Shown: piece by piece, positions 33,386 to 45,010 of the stretch
Numbering within the stretch: position 1 is the stretch's first letter
How the letters are laid out: each line of letters opens with the position of its first letter
From: Quercus robur
Taxonomy: Eukaryota; Streptophyta; Magnoliopsida; Fagales; Fagaceae
Direction of reading: 5' to 3'
Assembly (NCBI RefSeq): GCF_932294415.1
Contig: NC_065543.1
Span: forward strand, 45,285,777-45,349,776
Length of the DNA stretch: 64,000 nt
Position numbers and translations under genes: made by a program
The notes under the pieces: model-generated
What the model saw: only the letters and a program-made list of their open reading frames with translations
The model's database searches: none
What the model was told of the DNA's origin: nothing

Positions 33386-34005
33386 TGTACGGCACCGAGA
33401 TCCTAGGCCCCTACAGGCCCTGGGCCCAGTCCCATACAGGCCCTGGGCCCAGTCCCATACAGGCCCTGGGCCGAGTCCCATACCGGCCTTGGGCACAGGC
33501 CCAGCAGAAAGGTCTAGTTATCCTGCGCCCTTCTTGGAGCTTCCTTAATGTACAAACAAGCGTAGAGTATTGAATTCCAAGAGGTGATCGGTCAAACGTT
33601 CCCGGTCAAATATATGAACTGTTCCCGGGAAAATGTGATATTCACAGGGAACTGAGTTGCCGAACATAATCGGTCAAGATGGAGCCAAGTTCCAAGATCA
33701 TAAATGCTGCACCGCCCTCTCACCTAAACATCCACTTTAATAAGATAATATTGGACTTTCAGTAGCACTAACGGTGGCTGTAATCATAATCTCCCCACTA
33801 ACCTTGGCTATAAATAGAAGAAAGTTGGGAGAAGAAAGGGTTCAGAAAAATTGAGAGAAAACAGTCAAGGAGAGAGTATCAACTGAGTGTTGCTTTGAGT
33901 CTCTCTGCCGAGAACGACCCATTGTAGGAAATCCTTAAGCCCACTACAAATAAATTGTGAGCCCAAGTGATCTAAGGCCTAGAAGTCTTGTACTTGGTTC
34001 CTACA
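33386..34005 (+). repeat. 3' LTR (620 bp)
   Basis: Same length as the 5' LTR, no indels, and 13 substitutions by my reading. It ends GGTTCCTACA, directly followed by the atgat duplication. Confidence 0.92.
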
Positions 34006-34383
34006 ATGATAATTTCCATGATAGCAAGATTGATTTCTAAATTATCATATAGTGAGTTGGGAAAAATTAATGATCATAAATATATGCTGATATGACTTAC
34101 AAGGCAAATTCCAAAACCTTAATTCTTTTCCCTTGATTGTTTACATCTTTTTATTACTTTATATATTTTGCTTAGTTTAACTATTTGCTTAATTTTATTA
34201 TTTGCTTAGTTTATTTAATTGCAAACAACCAATTTTTATTAAACTAGATTAGGATTAATTTAGTTAAGGTTTAATTAATTTTCCTACGTTCATACAAGTC
34301 CCTGTGGGTTCGACCTCGTTCTTGTCCAACTATACTTCGGTACGGTTCGTACACTTGCGAGTATTTTAAAATTTCACAACGTA

Positions 34384-35866
34384 CAAGTGTACGAACCGTA
34401 CCGAAGTATAGTTGGATAAGAACGAGGTCGAACCCACAGGGACTTGTATGAACGTAGGAAAATTAATTAAACCTTAACCAAATTAATCCTAATCTAGTTT
34501 AATAAAAATTGGTTGTTTGCAATTAAATAAACTAAGCAAATAATAAAATTGAGCAAATAGTTAAACTAAGCAAAATATATAAAGCAATAAAAAGATGTAA
34601 ACAATCAAGGGAAATGAATTAAGATTTTGGAATCTGCCTTGTAAGTCATATCAGCATATATTTATGATCATTAATTTTTCCCAACTCACTACATGATAAT
34701 CTAGAAATCAATCTTGCTGTCATGGAAAATATCATCATTAAAACTTATGTTTTAAAATCTAAAGCATGTTCTTCTTCGCTTCTTAAGTATAAAACCAAAT
34801 CATCAATTGTATCTGTAGCCAAACAAATCACAAGATATATCCAATTCTAAAAATCAAATCATAAATTGTATCCATTGAGAGACAAATCACAAGCGATATC
34901 CAATTTTATAATCAAGAATTAATAAACCAAGCATTCAATTAATTAAGACAAATCCTAAATCATAAGAAAAACATGATTGAACTCATATCTAGAATCCTAT
35001 CTTAGTCAATTGATATGAAGCAAGAACACTTTAAATCATTAAAGAACAACTATTGTGGGAAAAATCAAATCACATAAATATTACTGATAATCCTTAACAA
35101 GGTTTCATCCTCAACCCTAATTATAAATTTAGCTACACATGGTAATTGAAAGAAAATACTAAACATTAAACTAGACAAATAAAATAAAACTAACTGTCAT
35201 GGAAGAAAACCAAAGAAGTAGCCACACTCTCTATACATTCAGCCCTCAGCCCTAGCACTAGCCTCAGCCCCCCTGAATTTTTCCCTAAAGAGCTTTTAAA
35301 TAGGTCAAGGACTCCTATTACAAGTTGAATTCCCGTTTGGAGAAAATCCCAGATTTTTAGGCTTCACTTAACCGACGGTTTTGGCCCATTTAACATCAGA
35401 ATTCGGACTTTTGCTAAACTACAAAATTATAGCCCTTTAAGTTAAATTTTCAGCCCAACTTGAATCATCTCGATTGAACATCTGAGCCGAAAGTTATGCC
35501 AAAAATACTAATTGATGTGTAGGTTGGAATCCTAATCCGAATTGGACTTGGATTCAGTGCAAATTTCCATTGATTCCTTGCTCCAATTGGACTTAAATTT
35601 AATTGGGCTGGACTTCTTTAACTTTATCATGGCCCTTGTAAAAGTAAAGTCCATTAGCATTCTTCTTTGCACAAATCCACTTATTTAATTCCATTCTCCT
35701 ACGAAAGACAAATTCACGCAATAAAATTCAATTAAGCACAAAATTGATTATTCAGCATTATTCTAAAACCAAATATAAAATGCATGAATTAACTCAAAAT
35801 AAGTATGATAATGCTTTCTAACAATGATATAAATATGCAAAATTAAGCTATTATCAATGCACATCA
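34384..35866 (-). mobile_element. Older LTR (minus orientation), second arm of the large palindrome
   Basis: This is the reverse complement of the split LTR at 22194-34378. It lacks the last ~20 bases of the LTR at the inner junction and shows small indels, for example an extra segment near 35015-35040. The inner spacer between the two arms is only about 25 bases, so before the gypsy insertion this was a nearly perfect ~3-kb palindrome. Confidence 0.75.
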
Positions 35867-36470
35867 TATACCCCGAAACCTACATTTTGCTAGTCCTCGA
35901 GCAAAACAGATAAAGAGTAAAACAAAACAAAGAAATTTAAAACAAAGAAAAAGGAAATCCTAACTAATCCACTTTCGCTGGAATTTTTGATTGCATTTAG
36001 CGTATGCAACAAGCCTTTAAACCTCTAGCTTACACTAGTGGACGAGTTGTAGTCTCGTGAGGGTTTGCAGGGAATATACCCACAAAATTCTGAGAATGAA
36101 TACTAAAATAAACAAAACAAAGAAAATCAATTTTTTTTTCAATTGCCTTTTGCAAAAGAGGATTAGTTCAAGTTCAAAAACACTACAAATGCTAAAGAGA
36201 TTTCTCATGCCATCAAAACTCAATGTGAGTGAAAAGTGGTAGCCAACCCAAACATACTCTTAGTTTTAAAATAAACTTGACTCGAATCTCTATTTGAAAG
36301 TATGCTCCAACTCAAATCTTTCCGGTGTTATCACTCAACAAATGAAATCACTCTGAAATGGGGTGTAACACTCTTAACAATATATGTGAGCAGAATACTG
36401 TAAGCAAAATCAAACACCTCACATATAAATCACATGAAAAACGCTTAATCAAGAAAGAACAAGTAGTCTC
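35867..36470 (-). mobile_element. Internal 3' remnant of the older LTR element
   Basis: Read on the minus strand, the sequence leading to the LTR is ..gctcgaggactagcaaaat, then a decayed purine tract (aggtttcggggtata), then TGATGTGC. A ctcgaggac..agcaa block just before the polypurine tract is typical of the 3' internal end of plant Ty3/gypsy elements. No domain is readable. Confidence 0.55.
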
Positions 36471-36834
36471 ATGAATGACTATCAATAGTATTTAAATTAT
36501 ATATATAGGAATTATATTATACATCTTATTGTATATCTTTAAGTGTATCCATGTATATGCATGGAGTTACAAGCTAGTAGAGAAATAAAATATCAGCCCA
36601 TCTAAAATTCTCAATCTTGTGACAGAATTCAGTTGGGGAAAGAAGAAATGGGTGAGGGGCCCTATGCAGAAGAAGGAGAAAGCCCAAGCACCTATCGTGA
36701 ACTAATACATCCATCGATACAGACAAGTAGTTAAGTATGCATAAAAAATTCCCTAGTTCTTCCATGGTACTCATTATGATTAAAATAATTTATTTAAGTG
36801 TTTTAAATATTTATTTATTTATTTTATAGTAAAT

Positions 36835-37420
36835 ATTTTTGTAAAAACATCTAGTATCCCACGTCATCATCATTTCTTGAGATTCCGAAGATCATAATTT
36901 ATTGAATTGGGTATTTATTTATTTTAGTATTTGAATTCATAATGTTTACTCTCACTCCAATTTCACAACCTGATATTTTGACTAATTCTTAATTCAAAAA
37001 TAATCAATTTGAAAAAGCTAAAGGATCAACAAATATCTTGTGTTCTGGTAATGTTTTTTTGCCTCTCTTCCTTTATTTATTTTTAATAATAAATTACACA
37101 CTCATTTAATGTATCCTAAATTCACAATGTCACCTCCACTTTAAGAGATATGTTAAGTTAGAGAGTAATGCTGATGCCATATCAAATAACACAATTTGTG
37201 TCACAACTCATTCACGTGATAAGTTTTGGGTGGTAGAGGTGTATCCCCACATGGATCCACCATCACACCTCTACCACTCATAACTTGCTTACGTGACGAG
37301 TTGTGCCATTTGATGTGACACCATTATTAATCTAAGTGAGTTAGTGCTTCCCCTTTTAAATATTGGAATTCCCCTCATGATGAAGACAGTTAAATAGGAT
37401 TATAAATTTATGAACCTACG
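36835..37420. repeat. Segmental duplication, copy 2
   Basis: Collinear with blocks at 18584-18760, ~18960-19020 and 21640-21790. It is interrupted here by the MITE at 37162. The two copies flank the retrotransposon nest in direct orientation. Confidence 0.55.
37162..37330. mobile_element. MITE, ~170 bp, internally palindromic
   Basis: tgtcacaactcattcacgtg is mirrored by cacgtgac-like ttacgtgacgagttgtgcc, and ggtggtagaggtgtatcc by accatcacacctctacca. It is foldback-like and sits inside the segmental duplication, and shares its tcacaactc/gagttgtg core with the element at 58166. Confidence 0.5.
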
Positions 37421-38347
37421 ATACTTCTCTTTTTCTTGTCATTACATTTATTCTCACCATCATCTGATTCAAGTATTCAACCCATCCGAAGGATTTGGGT
37501 TCCCCATATAGGGTAAGATATCAATCAAAAGAGAATACCATTGGCATTTAGTGGCAGATGTATTCTAAACAATTAATTCTCAAAGTGATGTAGATTTGCA
37601 GAATTTGTTCGACAACGAAATCCTCCACGTGGGCATTTGAACTGGAAGTACAATAAGTAAATGGTCTGATTAATAGGTACTTCTAAGGCATTTGTTAATA
37701 AATATTTTGAGAAAGTTTTGATACAATTTTTATGAAAATATAAATGACTATCAAACAAACTAATTGCTCTTTTCCTTTCTCATAAAAAGTTTCTAAAAGT
37801 ATTTCATAAACGAATACCCTTAAAGTATCCGTTAACAAAATCTATAAGAAAGGGATACCAATAGCTAATTCTTTTTGGAGAATTAACTCCATCGCATCAT
37901 CTAGGTTTGAAACTCACAAAGGTTTTGACTTTGTAAATATGATATGAAAAGTTCTCAACTCCTTTGGTTCCCCTAGATTTTAGACTGAAAGTTCTTGACC
38001 TTGCGAATATTTATAAAAATACTTTGATGTTAAATCTCAAACATTATGTTCTAGTTATGATTGTGTTTATGTGCTAAGAAAATATTGATTTAACAAAAAA
38101 TTTTGAAACTTTTCTCACAACTGTTAACATAGATTGTTATGATTAATGTATTATAAAGGTGGGATTAGAGATAAACCCATATGAAAGTAATGTTCCAATC
38201 ATAATCATCTTAACAAGTGAAAAATATTGTGAAAAATTGCTTCTCTAGCATTACTTAGTAATGCAATGCTCTTGGATTCATGATGTTGTATGGGCTAGCA
38301 GGTGAATCCTTTTTACTTGCCTTGACTCATCAAACAAACACAATAGT

Positions 38348-39110
38348 TGTTAGGGTTAGTTTTATACATTGGCACATTTGAGTTAAAATGCACTTTATAT
38401 GTAATTGAGTCTTAGTTTAAAGTGTATTAAAAGACACATCCATGTGGTACGATTTGAAGACACAAGACTGTTCAAGAAAAGTTGCTGACACAGGACTTTG
38501 GTACCTCTCAATACCTATCGATCTATCAAGAATAAATGAATCTTGACACCTCTCGATTTATTGAGTTAAGGGAAAACTGAATAGTAATTTCAGTTTCAGA
38601 CCATGATGACTTAGTCTAACTTGGAATTCATGCACTAGGGTTCTAGAACATATGAAAGGGATATTTTATGGCTGTCATCATATATATAGAGAGATTCACG
38701 CATGCTTAGTGCTGCTGTGACGTTTTGTGCATCTAGGGTTTTGTACCAAGCTACTATATATCGATTCATCAAAGCACAATTTGAAAAACATTGCAAAAGC
38801 TACATTAATCAACTGGTTATTCTAGTGTTAGTCATGGATATGGAATTTGTGCAAAGAAAAAGTTTGTTGCAAGAAGTAGTTTAATTAGGATTAAAAATGA
38901 GCTTCCTTATAGATTAGTAGGTTTTACTATAGATAGATACTTCGGGATAGCATAAGATTTCTTGTAACCTCAAGTTGTTTTAGTAAATTATTTGAGAGTG
39001 GTAATCAAAACTCACCCAATGGGGTTTTGCTTGCGAGAGTTTTCTTCCTCGTGATCAAATAATTGTGTTAAACTTATTTTCCACTACACTTACCTTTAAT
39101 TTGGTGATTT
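38348..39110 (+). mobile_element. Candidate copia-type LTR remnant
   Basis: Begins TGTTAGGGTTAG. It has an internal tatatatagaga TATA-like site near 38682 and a U5-like end with ggggttttgcttgcgagag and ttttcttcctcgtgatc. This layout resembles Ty1/copia LTRs of plants. No target duplication was found and the boundaries are uncertain. Confidence 0.35.
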
Positions 39111-39122
39111 GATTGTGTCTTA

Positions 39123-39309
39123 GGGTCTGTTTGGAATCTGTTTATTTTGCTGAAATTGAAAACTTTTTTGTTGAAAGTACTGTAAATAAAAGTAAAAGTT
39201 AGTTGAAATAGTATAGTGAAACTCACGAATAGTACCAAAAATTGCAATGGGACCTACGAATAATAGTAAAAATAAGCTGACTTTTTAATTTGAAATCAAA
39301 CACACACTT
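39123..39309. mobile_element. hAT-like MITE (GGTCTGTTTGGA family)
   Basis: The left end gggtctgtttggaatctg and the tgctgaaattgaaaac interior match other members at 43317, 53165, 53399 and 60635. The right end (..gaaatcaaacacacac) is the degenerate inverted terminal repeat. Confidence 0.5.
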
Positions 39310-39539
39310 AATTGAATTTGTATGTAATTTGGTTTAATTAATCAACTTAAATAATTGGTTAATTTAACTGGGTCAATCTTTAACTTAACAATGGTAAATA
39401 TGCAAACTCATTGCCTGTTTTGGTTGCAACATGCATTAGAACCGTGGTGGGTTGCACCGCTGCTATGCCAAACCCCAATGAAGGTTATTGGCCTTTTGTA
39501 TTTTACTTTTCTGCTGAATAATCATATTTATTTCACAAA

Positions 39540-39765
39540 AACACTCAAAGGGCCACGTCCATCTCTGCCTTTTAAGTCCGAAGCAGAGGAGGGTAGAGAA
39601 GCTGGTGAAACTGGCCTATCAGTATGAGAAGACAAAGCCCATGTGGCCGCACTAATGACTATGGGCCGAAAGTACATTAACTTCTCGGCATGATGGACAA
39701 AGTCCCAGACAACAAAATTAGAGAGAAAAGTTTTGATATCATTTACCATACTAGAGATAAACCAT
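39540..39765 (-). pseudogene. Possible LINE RNase H tail, decayed
   Basis: A minus-strand frame reads MVNDIKTFLSNFVVWDFVHH then drifts out of pattern. A DI..L..F....F.HH segment followed by alanine-rich sequence resembles the C-terminal end of plant LINE-encoded RNase H. The evidence is short and I hold it loosely. Confidence 0.28.
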
Positions 39766-39769
39766 GGTA

Positions 39770-40980
39770 GCTGATATGTTGTAAATGAATTGAGCCGATT
39801 ATTAGAAGTTTAGATTTGTTTTTTAGATTTATTTCAAAGAGTCGAGCTCAAGTTTCATTACATATTTAAACTCGCTTCATTTTCTCATTGAATAAATTTG
39901 AGCTTGTTAACGAATTACTTTATTAATTTTTTTCATTATGTAGTAAAAGTATGCCTAAACTTTTTTACCCCTTTATAAATCTATGAATTTTTACTATAAA
40001 TTGATTTTTTTATATTATCAATAAACTATAAATAATAATTTGATATTATATGGATCTATCTAATTACAAACTTACACAATCCATTTCTAAGTCCATATAA
40101 GTATATTTTAAGACAAATGTATATTATATATAGTTAAATCGAGTCTTATAATCACGAGTTTTTTCATGAATATATTATTATATTTGAGCTAGGTCTGTTT
40201 AATAATCAAGTCTAAATTTGGATTTAAGTTTGACCTGTTTGCAAAACAAACAAACATAAGTTTTTTTCCAGAGTGGAGTATGAAATGTTTATAAACACTT
40301 TGTTTCATTTACAACCCTAAAACGTAGTACGTGTTCAAGGCTTCCACAGACAGCTTTGACAACAATGGCCAAATTAAATCACCTTCAAAAATGCCAAAGC
40401 TAGAATCAAAATCAAGATCAACTTCAATTGCAACTGCCTTTTTCGATGAGTGTTCCGCTCCACCTTGTGTTCTTTCAAAGTTCAAACCCACGACCACGAG
40501 CGAGTATTTGATATTGGAACTTGCATAAACCTCCTGCCTTTCAAGTACTTTTGACTTTTGAGTTCATGGTTTTAACCCAAGTTTTATCTTAGTGTCTTTT
40601 TTGCATGGTTCATTGGTTTCAGTTGGGTTTAGATCTCTGATTCAATTCTTTTGCTGGCACTGTAAGTATGTATAGAATAAACGTGGAAATATGTGTTAAA
40701 AGCTAATTGCGATGGGTGATTTTACGTGTTAAACCATGGTTCTCAAAATACAAATAGTATTATGAATCGATTTTTTTTTCCTTTATAGAATTTATAAAAA
40801 ATCATAAATAAACATATAATAGTTTTATTTTTATTAACATTAGACATTTTTTTGGTGGGAATAAACATGAGACATTAATTAAAATACAATGGGTCAATTT
40901 AATCAAAGCTTGTGTACAATAAATTAACACTTGTACTATATATATAGATATATGGAAACACACATTTAGTTATAAAAAAG
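39770..40980. other. AT-rich spacer
   Basis: No gene seen. A short plus-strand frame at 40331-40528 has no recognisable motif. Confidence 0.4.
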
Positions 40981-40986
40981 TACATT

Positions 40987-41098
40987 AAATATATATATAT
41001 ATATATATATATATAATACAGTATGAATTTATTATACACAAGCTTTAATATATATATATATATATATATATAGATAGATAGATAGATAGGTAGATAGA
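40987..41098. repeat. (TA)n and (GATA)n microsatellites
   Basis: A TA run at 40987-41016, a second from about 41048, then gatagatagata to 41098. Confidence 0.85.
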
Positions 41099-41115
41099 TG
41101 TTAATGGTTTAGACA

Positions 41116-42056
41116 ATAGTTGTGAAAATGTGAATCTTATCTTCAATCGATTTTTTATTTTTCTATATCATATATTGTATCGTATTGTTTATCATAAGAT
41201 ATATAAACATCTCAAAAAAATTATTAAAAAATATAGATATACATATATAAAAATTATATTTGTTATAAATTCAGAAAATATTCAGCACATGGCTAATTTA
41301 ATTATCTCTTATGTAATAATATTTAACAAAGTTAACTAAATAACAGAAAATAACATATGTTTATAATATTAATATACACATTTAAATTGATTAAATTCAA
41401 AAGTGATAATAATAATATATGACATATAAGCCAAAATAGTACTATTTATTTTCATCATATTTATCATCTTCCCTAATTAACTTCATCTAAGTTAATGTTA
41501 TCACCATGTTCATTATCTCGCAAAATTATTTCTTCATTGATATTTTCTTCTTCATCGTCAACATATAGTACCTCTTCTTGTTTTTTTTATTTATTAATTA
41601 TTTAATTTTAGTAATTTTTTCATTATATTTCTTCTTCATATTTTAGCTTCTTATACTTATAACTATAGTATCAAAAGGAAAACAAAAAGTATATTTTCAT
41701 TTAATACCTTATTCATACTATAAAAATGAAGTGTTAGGTATGTAGTTTAAATTTTGTAGGACAAAGAAGGAAGGGGAGAAAATAGTTATGAACATGTTAT
41801 ATTATTGGGCTCAACCAAGTAGTCTAATAATTTTGTGTTAAAAACAAGTCTAACAACTTGTTGGGTTTAAACAAAAGTATAAATTTTAATTAAAAAACTC
41901 ATTTTAAACCTACATATTAATGTATTGTACAATACAAACAATTTTATAATAAGATACAATTCATATAATATACACTTATGTATTGTATGATTCATAAGTA
42001 CTTATGATAATTAGTGCACAATACGATATGTATTGTTATATGATACTAACAACTAT
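41116..42056 (-). mobile_element. Non-autonomous Mutator-like element, GATACG-rich family, copy 1
   Basis: Ends ATAGTTGT..ACAACTAT. The flanks gtttagaca and ggttagact match at 7 of 9. It is the reverse complement of the element at 63015-63941 along its length (attgtatcgtattg near the left end, ttcttcattgatattttc in the middle, cacaatacgatatgtattg near the right). The 941 bp have no intact ORF. Confidence 0.7.
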
Positions 42057-42454
42057 GGTTAGACTCCCCTGTCAACTATATTTGCCAAAATCATGATTTA
42101 CAGTCAAATTTACTAAAGAATTTTGATTCTTTGGTTTGACTAACCAAGACATTTTCTTTTAGGAGTAAAATATCCATCAAACTCTAATTGTTCATTAAGC
42201 CTATTAATGAATCTATTTATAATATAATACAAACAGATTTATATAATACAAGCTTACCTTACAAACTCCTTAGGATAATGTATAGGTATGCTTTAGATAC
42301 TTTGTACTTATTTACAGAACTCACAAGAGTAGTAGTGTTTTAAGTGTATATACAAGTAGGTAGGAGACTCTGTACTAGTTACAAAAACAAAGCGATAACA
42401 AAGAAAGGATAAGAGAGAACTAAAGAAAGACTTGCAATATTAATCATTGCTCTT

Positions 42455-42918
42455 CACAAAAGAATGATACTCCTTTTATATCTCAGCAAAAAAAAGATAC
42501 TCCTTTTATAAAAAAGAATGAGAAGCTATTAAACAAAAGGTCTGGTTAATGTGTGTCCTTAGGACATACATTAAGCCATCCATTTTTTGAAACATTTTCT
42601 CGGAAATTGAAAAAGCTGTCAATACTTTTTCAATTTCCTACTACGTTTACCATTATTCCTACAATTATTTGACAATGTTCTTTGACCACAAAAGAATGAT
42701 ACTCCTTTTATATCTCAGTAAAAAAAAGATACTCCTTTTATAAAAAAGAATGAGAAGCTATTAAACAAAGGGTCTGGTTAATGTGTGTCCTTAGGACATA
42801 CATTAAGCCATCTATTTTTTGAAATATTTTCTCGGAAATTGAAAAAGCTGTCAATACTTTTTCAATTTCCTACTACGTTTACCATTATTCCTACAATTAT
42901 CTGACAATGTTCTTTGAC
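42455..42918 (+). repeat. 232-bp tandem duplication
   Basis: Copies 42455-42686 and 42687-42918 differ at only a few sites. Each contains the same micro-insertion: gatactccttttata, then TCTCAGCAAAAAAAA (or TCTCAGTAAAA..), then gatactccttttata (42466-42510 in copy 1). The micro-insertion therefore predates the duplication. Confidence 0.88.
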
Positions 42919-42939
42919 TATATAAATTGCATTGATAGG

Positions 42940-44360
42940 AATAAAACTAATACGTGTCCTATATTACAAAATGGGTATCTGCTAAATTTATTGCTTATTT
43001 TGGTCTAATATGTCTCATTTGCGTTTTCGATGCTTTTAAATCAAGTCTGGACTATGTTCATATGCATTTTTGTCATCAAAAATTACATGTTGTGCTGCAA
43101 TTTTGTTTTTGCATTTTTCTAGATTTCAATTCTTTCTTGATTCTTATTCGACTAATCAAAAGTCTGATTCCTAAGATCCTTGGCCACATGTATTTATGAA
43201 CTCTTTAAGTTCATTCTGATTTAGTTCTCTCTCTCTATCTTGAACCCCACACCCACTCAAGTCAATTTTGTAATTTTCTAAGACAAATCTTTCAAGGGTT
43301 TTGTTTCACTACTCTTGGTGTGCGTTTAGATCTAAATTAAAATGTTAGCTTATTTTACTATTTAGCTTATTTTTGCTATTATTTATGGACCCCACTGTAC
43401 TTTTTGGTACTATTTATAGGTCTTATTGTACTATTTCAGCTAACTTTTACCTTTATAAACAGTACTTTTAACAAAAAGTTTTCAGTTTCAGCAAAATAAG
43501 CGGATCTCAAATAGACCTTTGGTATGTCTTTTCTAACCTTTGTTTCCTTGTGTTTATCATGATTTCATGCATAAATCATCCTAAACCTAGAACTTTCGGA
43601 CTTAGAGTGAAATTTGGGAGTTTTGATCCTTTTGTGTTTAATTGGTTAAATTGAATATTGAGTTTTTATATATGCTTGTTTTGAATATGTTCTTTACCCT
43701 TTATATCTTTCAATTTGATGATTTGTGGAAAATTGCAAAATTATGGTTCATATGTTCTTGACAAAATTTGTGCCTTTTTGTTCTAGTTGGTTATTTCACT
43801 CAATTGACATTTGGGTTTTGTGCTATATTGGTTACTAATGAGTTTTAACCATTCAGATGTAATTTTTTTTTTTAATATATAAAAAACTTGTGTGGTGGGG
43901 AAAAATTGGGTCTATCATGAATCATAATTTTGTTCAGTTTGCATAGAGCATATGGTTGCACTTAGGAGTTAAGACACGCATTGCAATTGTGTTTTTGTCT
44001 GCATTTGTGTTTTAATTCTTCCAGTTTCAAACACGTGGCCTCTAGAAAAGTTAATCCTCGCAAATCTACTCGTGCTGCTTCCCTTGTTCCTCTCTTTGTT
44101 GATTGTGATCATACTCTTTTTCAAACTGTTAAGCAATTTGAAAATTTTCAAGATGATCATTGTCTTAGGAAGATTTGGGGTGAACAGGAAATATGAGTTG
44201 ATGAGTTGGTGATGTTCTTGCTTCTTTGAGCTCTTCTATTGTCTAGTCCATATTGGAGAGAGTGCTACTCAAGGGGAGATGCTGCAGTCCTTTTTGTCTT
44301 CTCAAGCTGCACATGTTCAGTTGTTGGAAACACTTGTGGCCTTGTGGGAGATGTGGCTGC
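42940..44360 (+). mobile_element. Dispersed retroelement fragment, copy A
   Basis: Blocks 42940-43013, 43166-43310 and 43998-44345 reappear in order at 59915-60540. The last block has an open frame with KVNPRKSTRAASLVPLFVDC and TVKQFENFQDDHCLRKIWG, which looks like the start of a retroelement gag/ORF1, but I cannot name the family. This copy contains extra DNA, including the MITE at 43317. Confidence 0.5.
43317..43518. mobile_element. hAT-like MITE inserted in repeat copy A
   Basis: The left end gtgtgcgtttagatct and right end (reverse complement GGTCTATTTGAGATCCGCTT) are imperfect terminal repeats. The interior has ttcagtttcagcaaaataag, the family hallmark. Confidence 0.65.
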
Positions 44361-44461
44361 TTTGCGGGTTGACTTCCATGAGCCGAGGATTTTTTTATTC
44401 CCTACACCACTTCCAACCCCTTCTGATTGATCTTATGTCTTTTTGGCAATAAGTAACAAAA

Positions 44462-44463
<2 letters not shown>

Positions 44464-44520
<57 letters not shown>
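44464..44520. repeat. Poly(T) run, 57 bases
   Basis: Uninterrupted T. It could be the tail of a minus-strand retroposed sequence, but no flanking duplication is visible. Confidence 0.85.
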
Positions 44521-44521
<1 letters not shown>

Positions 44522-45010
44522 TGGGTTGACAAAATAATAGAATATGTAACAAACAGTGAGAGTAGTTGTCATTTGTGTTTTTAATGGGTTCTTGGTTTTA
44601 GGGGAAGTTTCTAGTTTTTAGTTTATTTTATTTTATTTTGTTTATGCTTTGGGTTTTGTACCTATTTTTATTAGTTTTGATACATTTCTTATTAACTAAT
44701 AAGTGGAATCAAACTTGATTTATGTTCACATGCTTTATAGTCTGTATTGATTTTATCTTTATTTTAAAGAATTGTGAAACATTGTGTTTATCTATTTTTG
44801 TTTCCACATGTACCTTGATGTTCTTTTTAAGTGTTTCAAAAAAGATAAGTAAATTCTAATTAAGATTGACTGCCTATTCTTGCAACTTCTAGGATAATTA
44901 TTTTTGGTTGGGATTTGTTATTGGGCAAAATTTTGTAATAAGAATGTCTACTGTATTTGAGCATTTCTTTATATTGTACGTTTTGTCACGAATTTCCAAA
45001 CGAGGAAATT

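Larger units (their letters stand above)
23323..34005 (+). mobile_element. Complete Ty3/gypsy LTR retrotransposon, Tat-like, with antisense extra ORF
   Basis: The 10,683-bp element runs TG..CA with target duplication atgat at 23318-23322 and 34006-34010. Order: 5' LTR, tRNA-Lys PBS, gag, protease, reverse transcriptase, RNase H, integrase, 70-bp tandem repeats, antisense spliced ORF, polypurine tract, 3' LTR. Integrase after RNase H defines Ty3/gypsy. The IDQGSGAD protease site, second RNase-H-like region (RVFVDGASNAMG) and extra ORF between integrase and 3' LTR are typical of the Tat lineage. The LTRs are each 620 bp with 13 differences by my count (~2.1%), so insertion was on the order of a million years ago or so, depending on rate. 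The GC-rich element stands out against AT-rich flanks. Gag-pol is disrupted; the antisense ORF is not. Confidence 0.93.
22194..34378 (+). mobile_element. Older LTR (plus orientation), split by the nested gypsy element
   Basis: The two parts 22194-23322 and 34006-34378 join to an LTR of about 1.5 kb beginning TGATGTGCATTGATAATAGC and ending ..AAAATTTCACA. Its reverse complement is present at 34384-35866, about 95% alike by eye. Only the LTR is present in this orientation; no primer-binding site or internal domain follows. The flanks atgac (left) and acgta (right) do not form a target duplication, so it is not a simple solo-LTR insertion. Confidence 0.75.
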
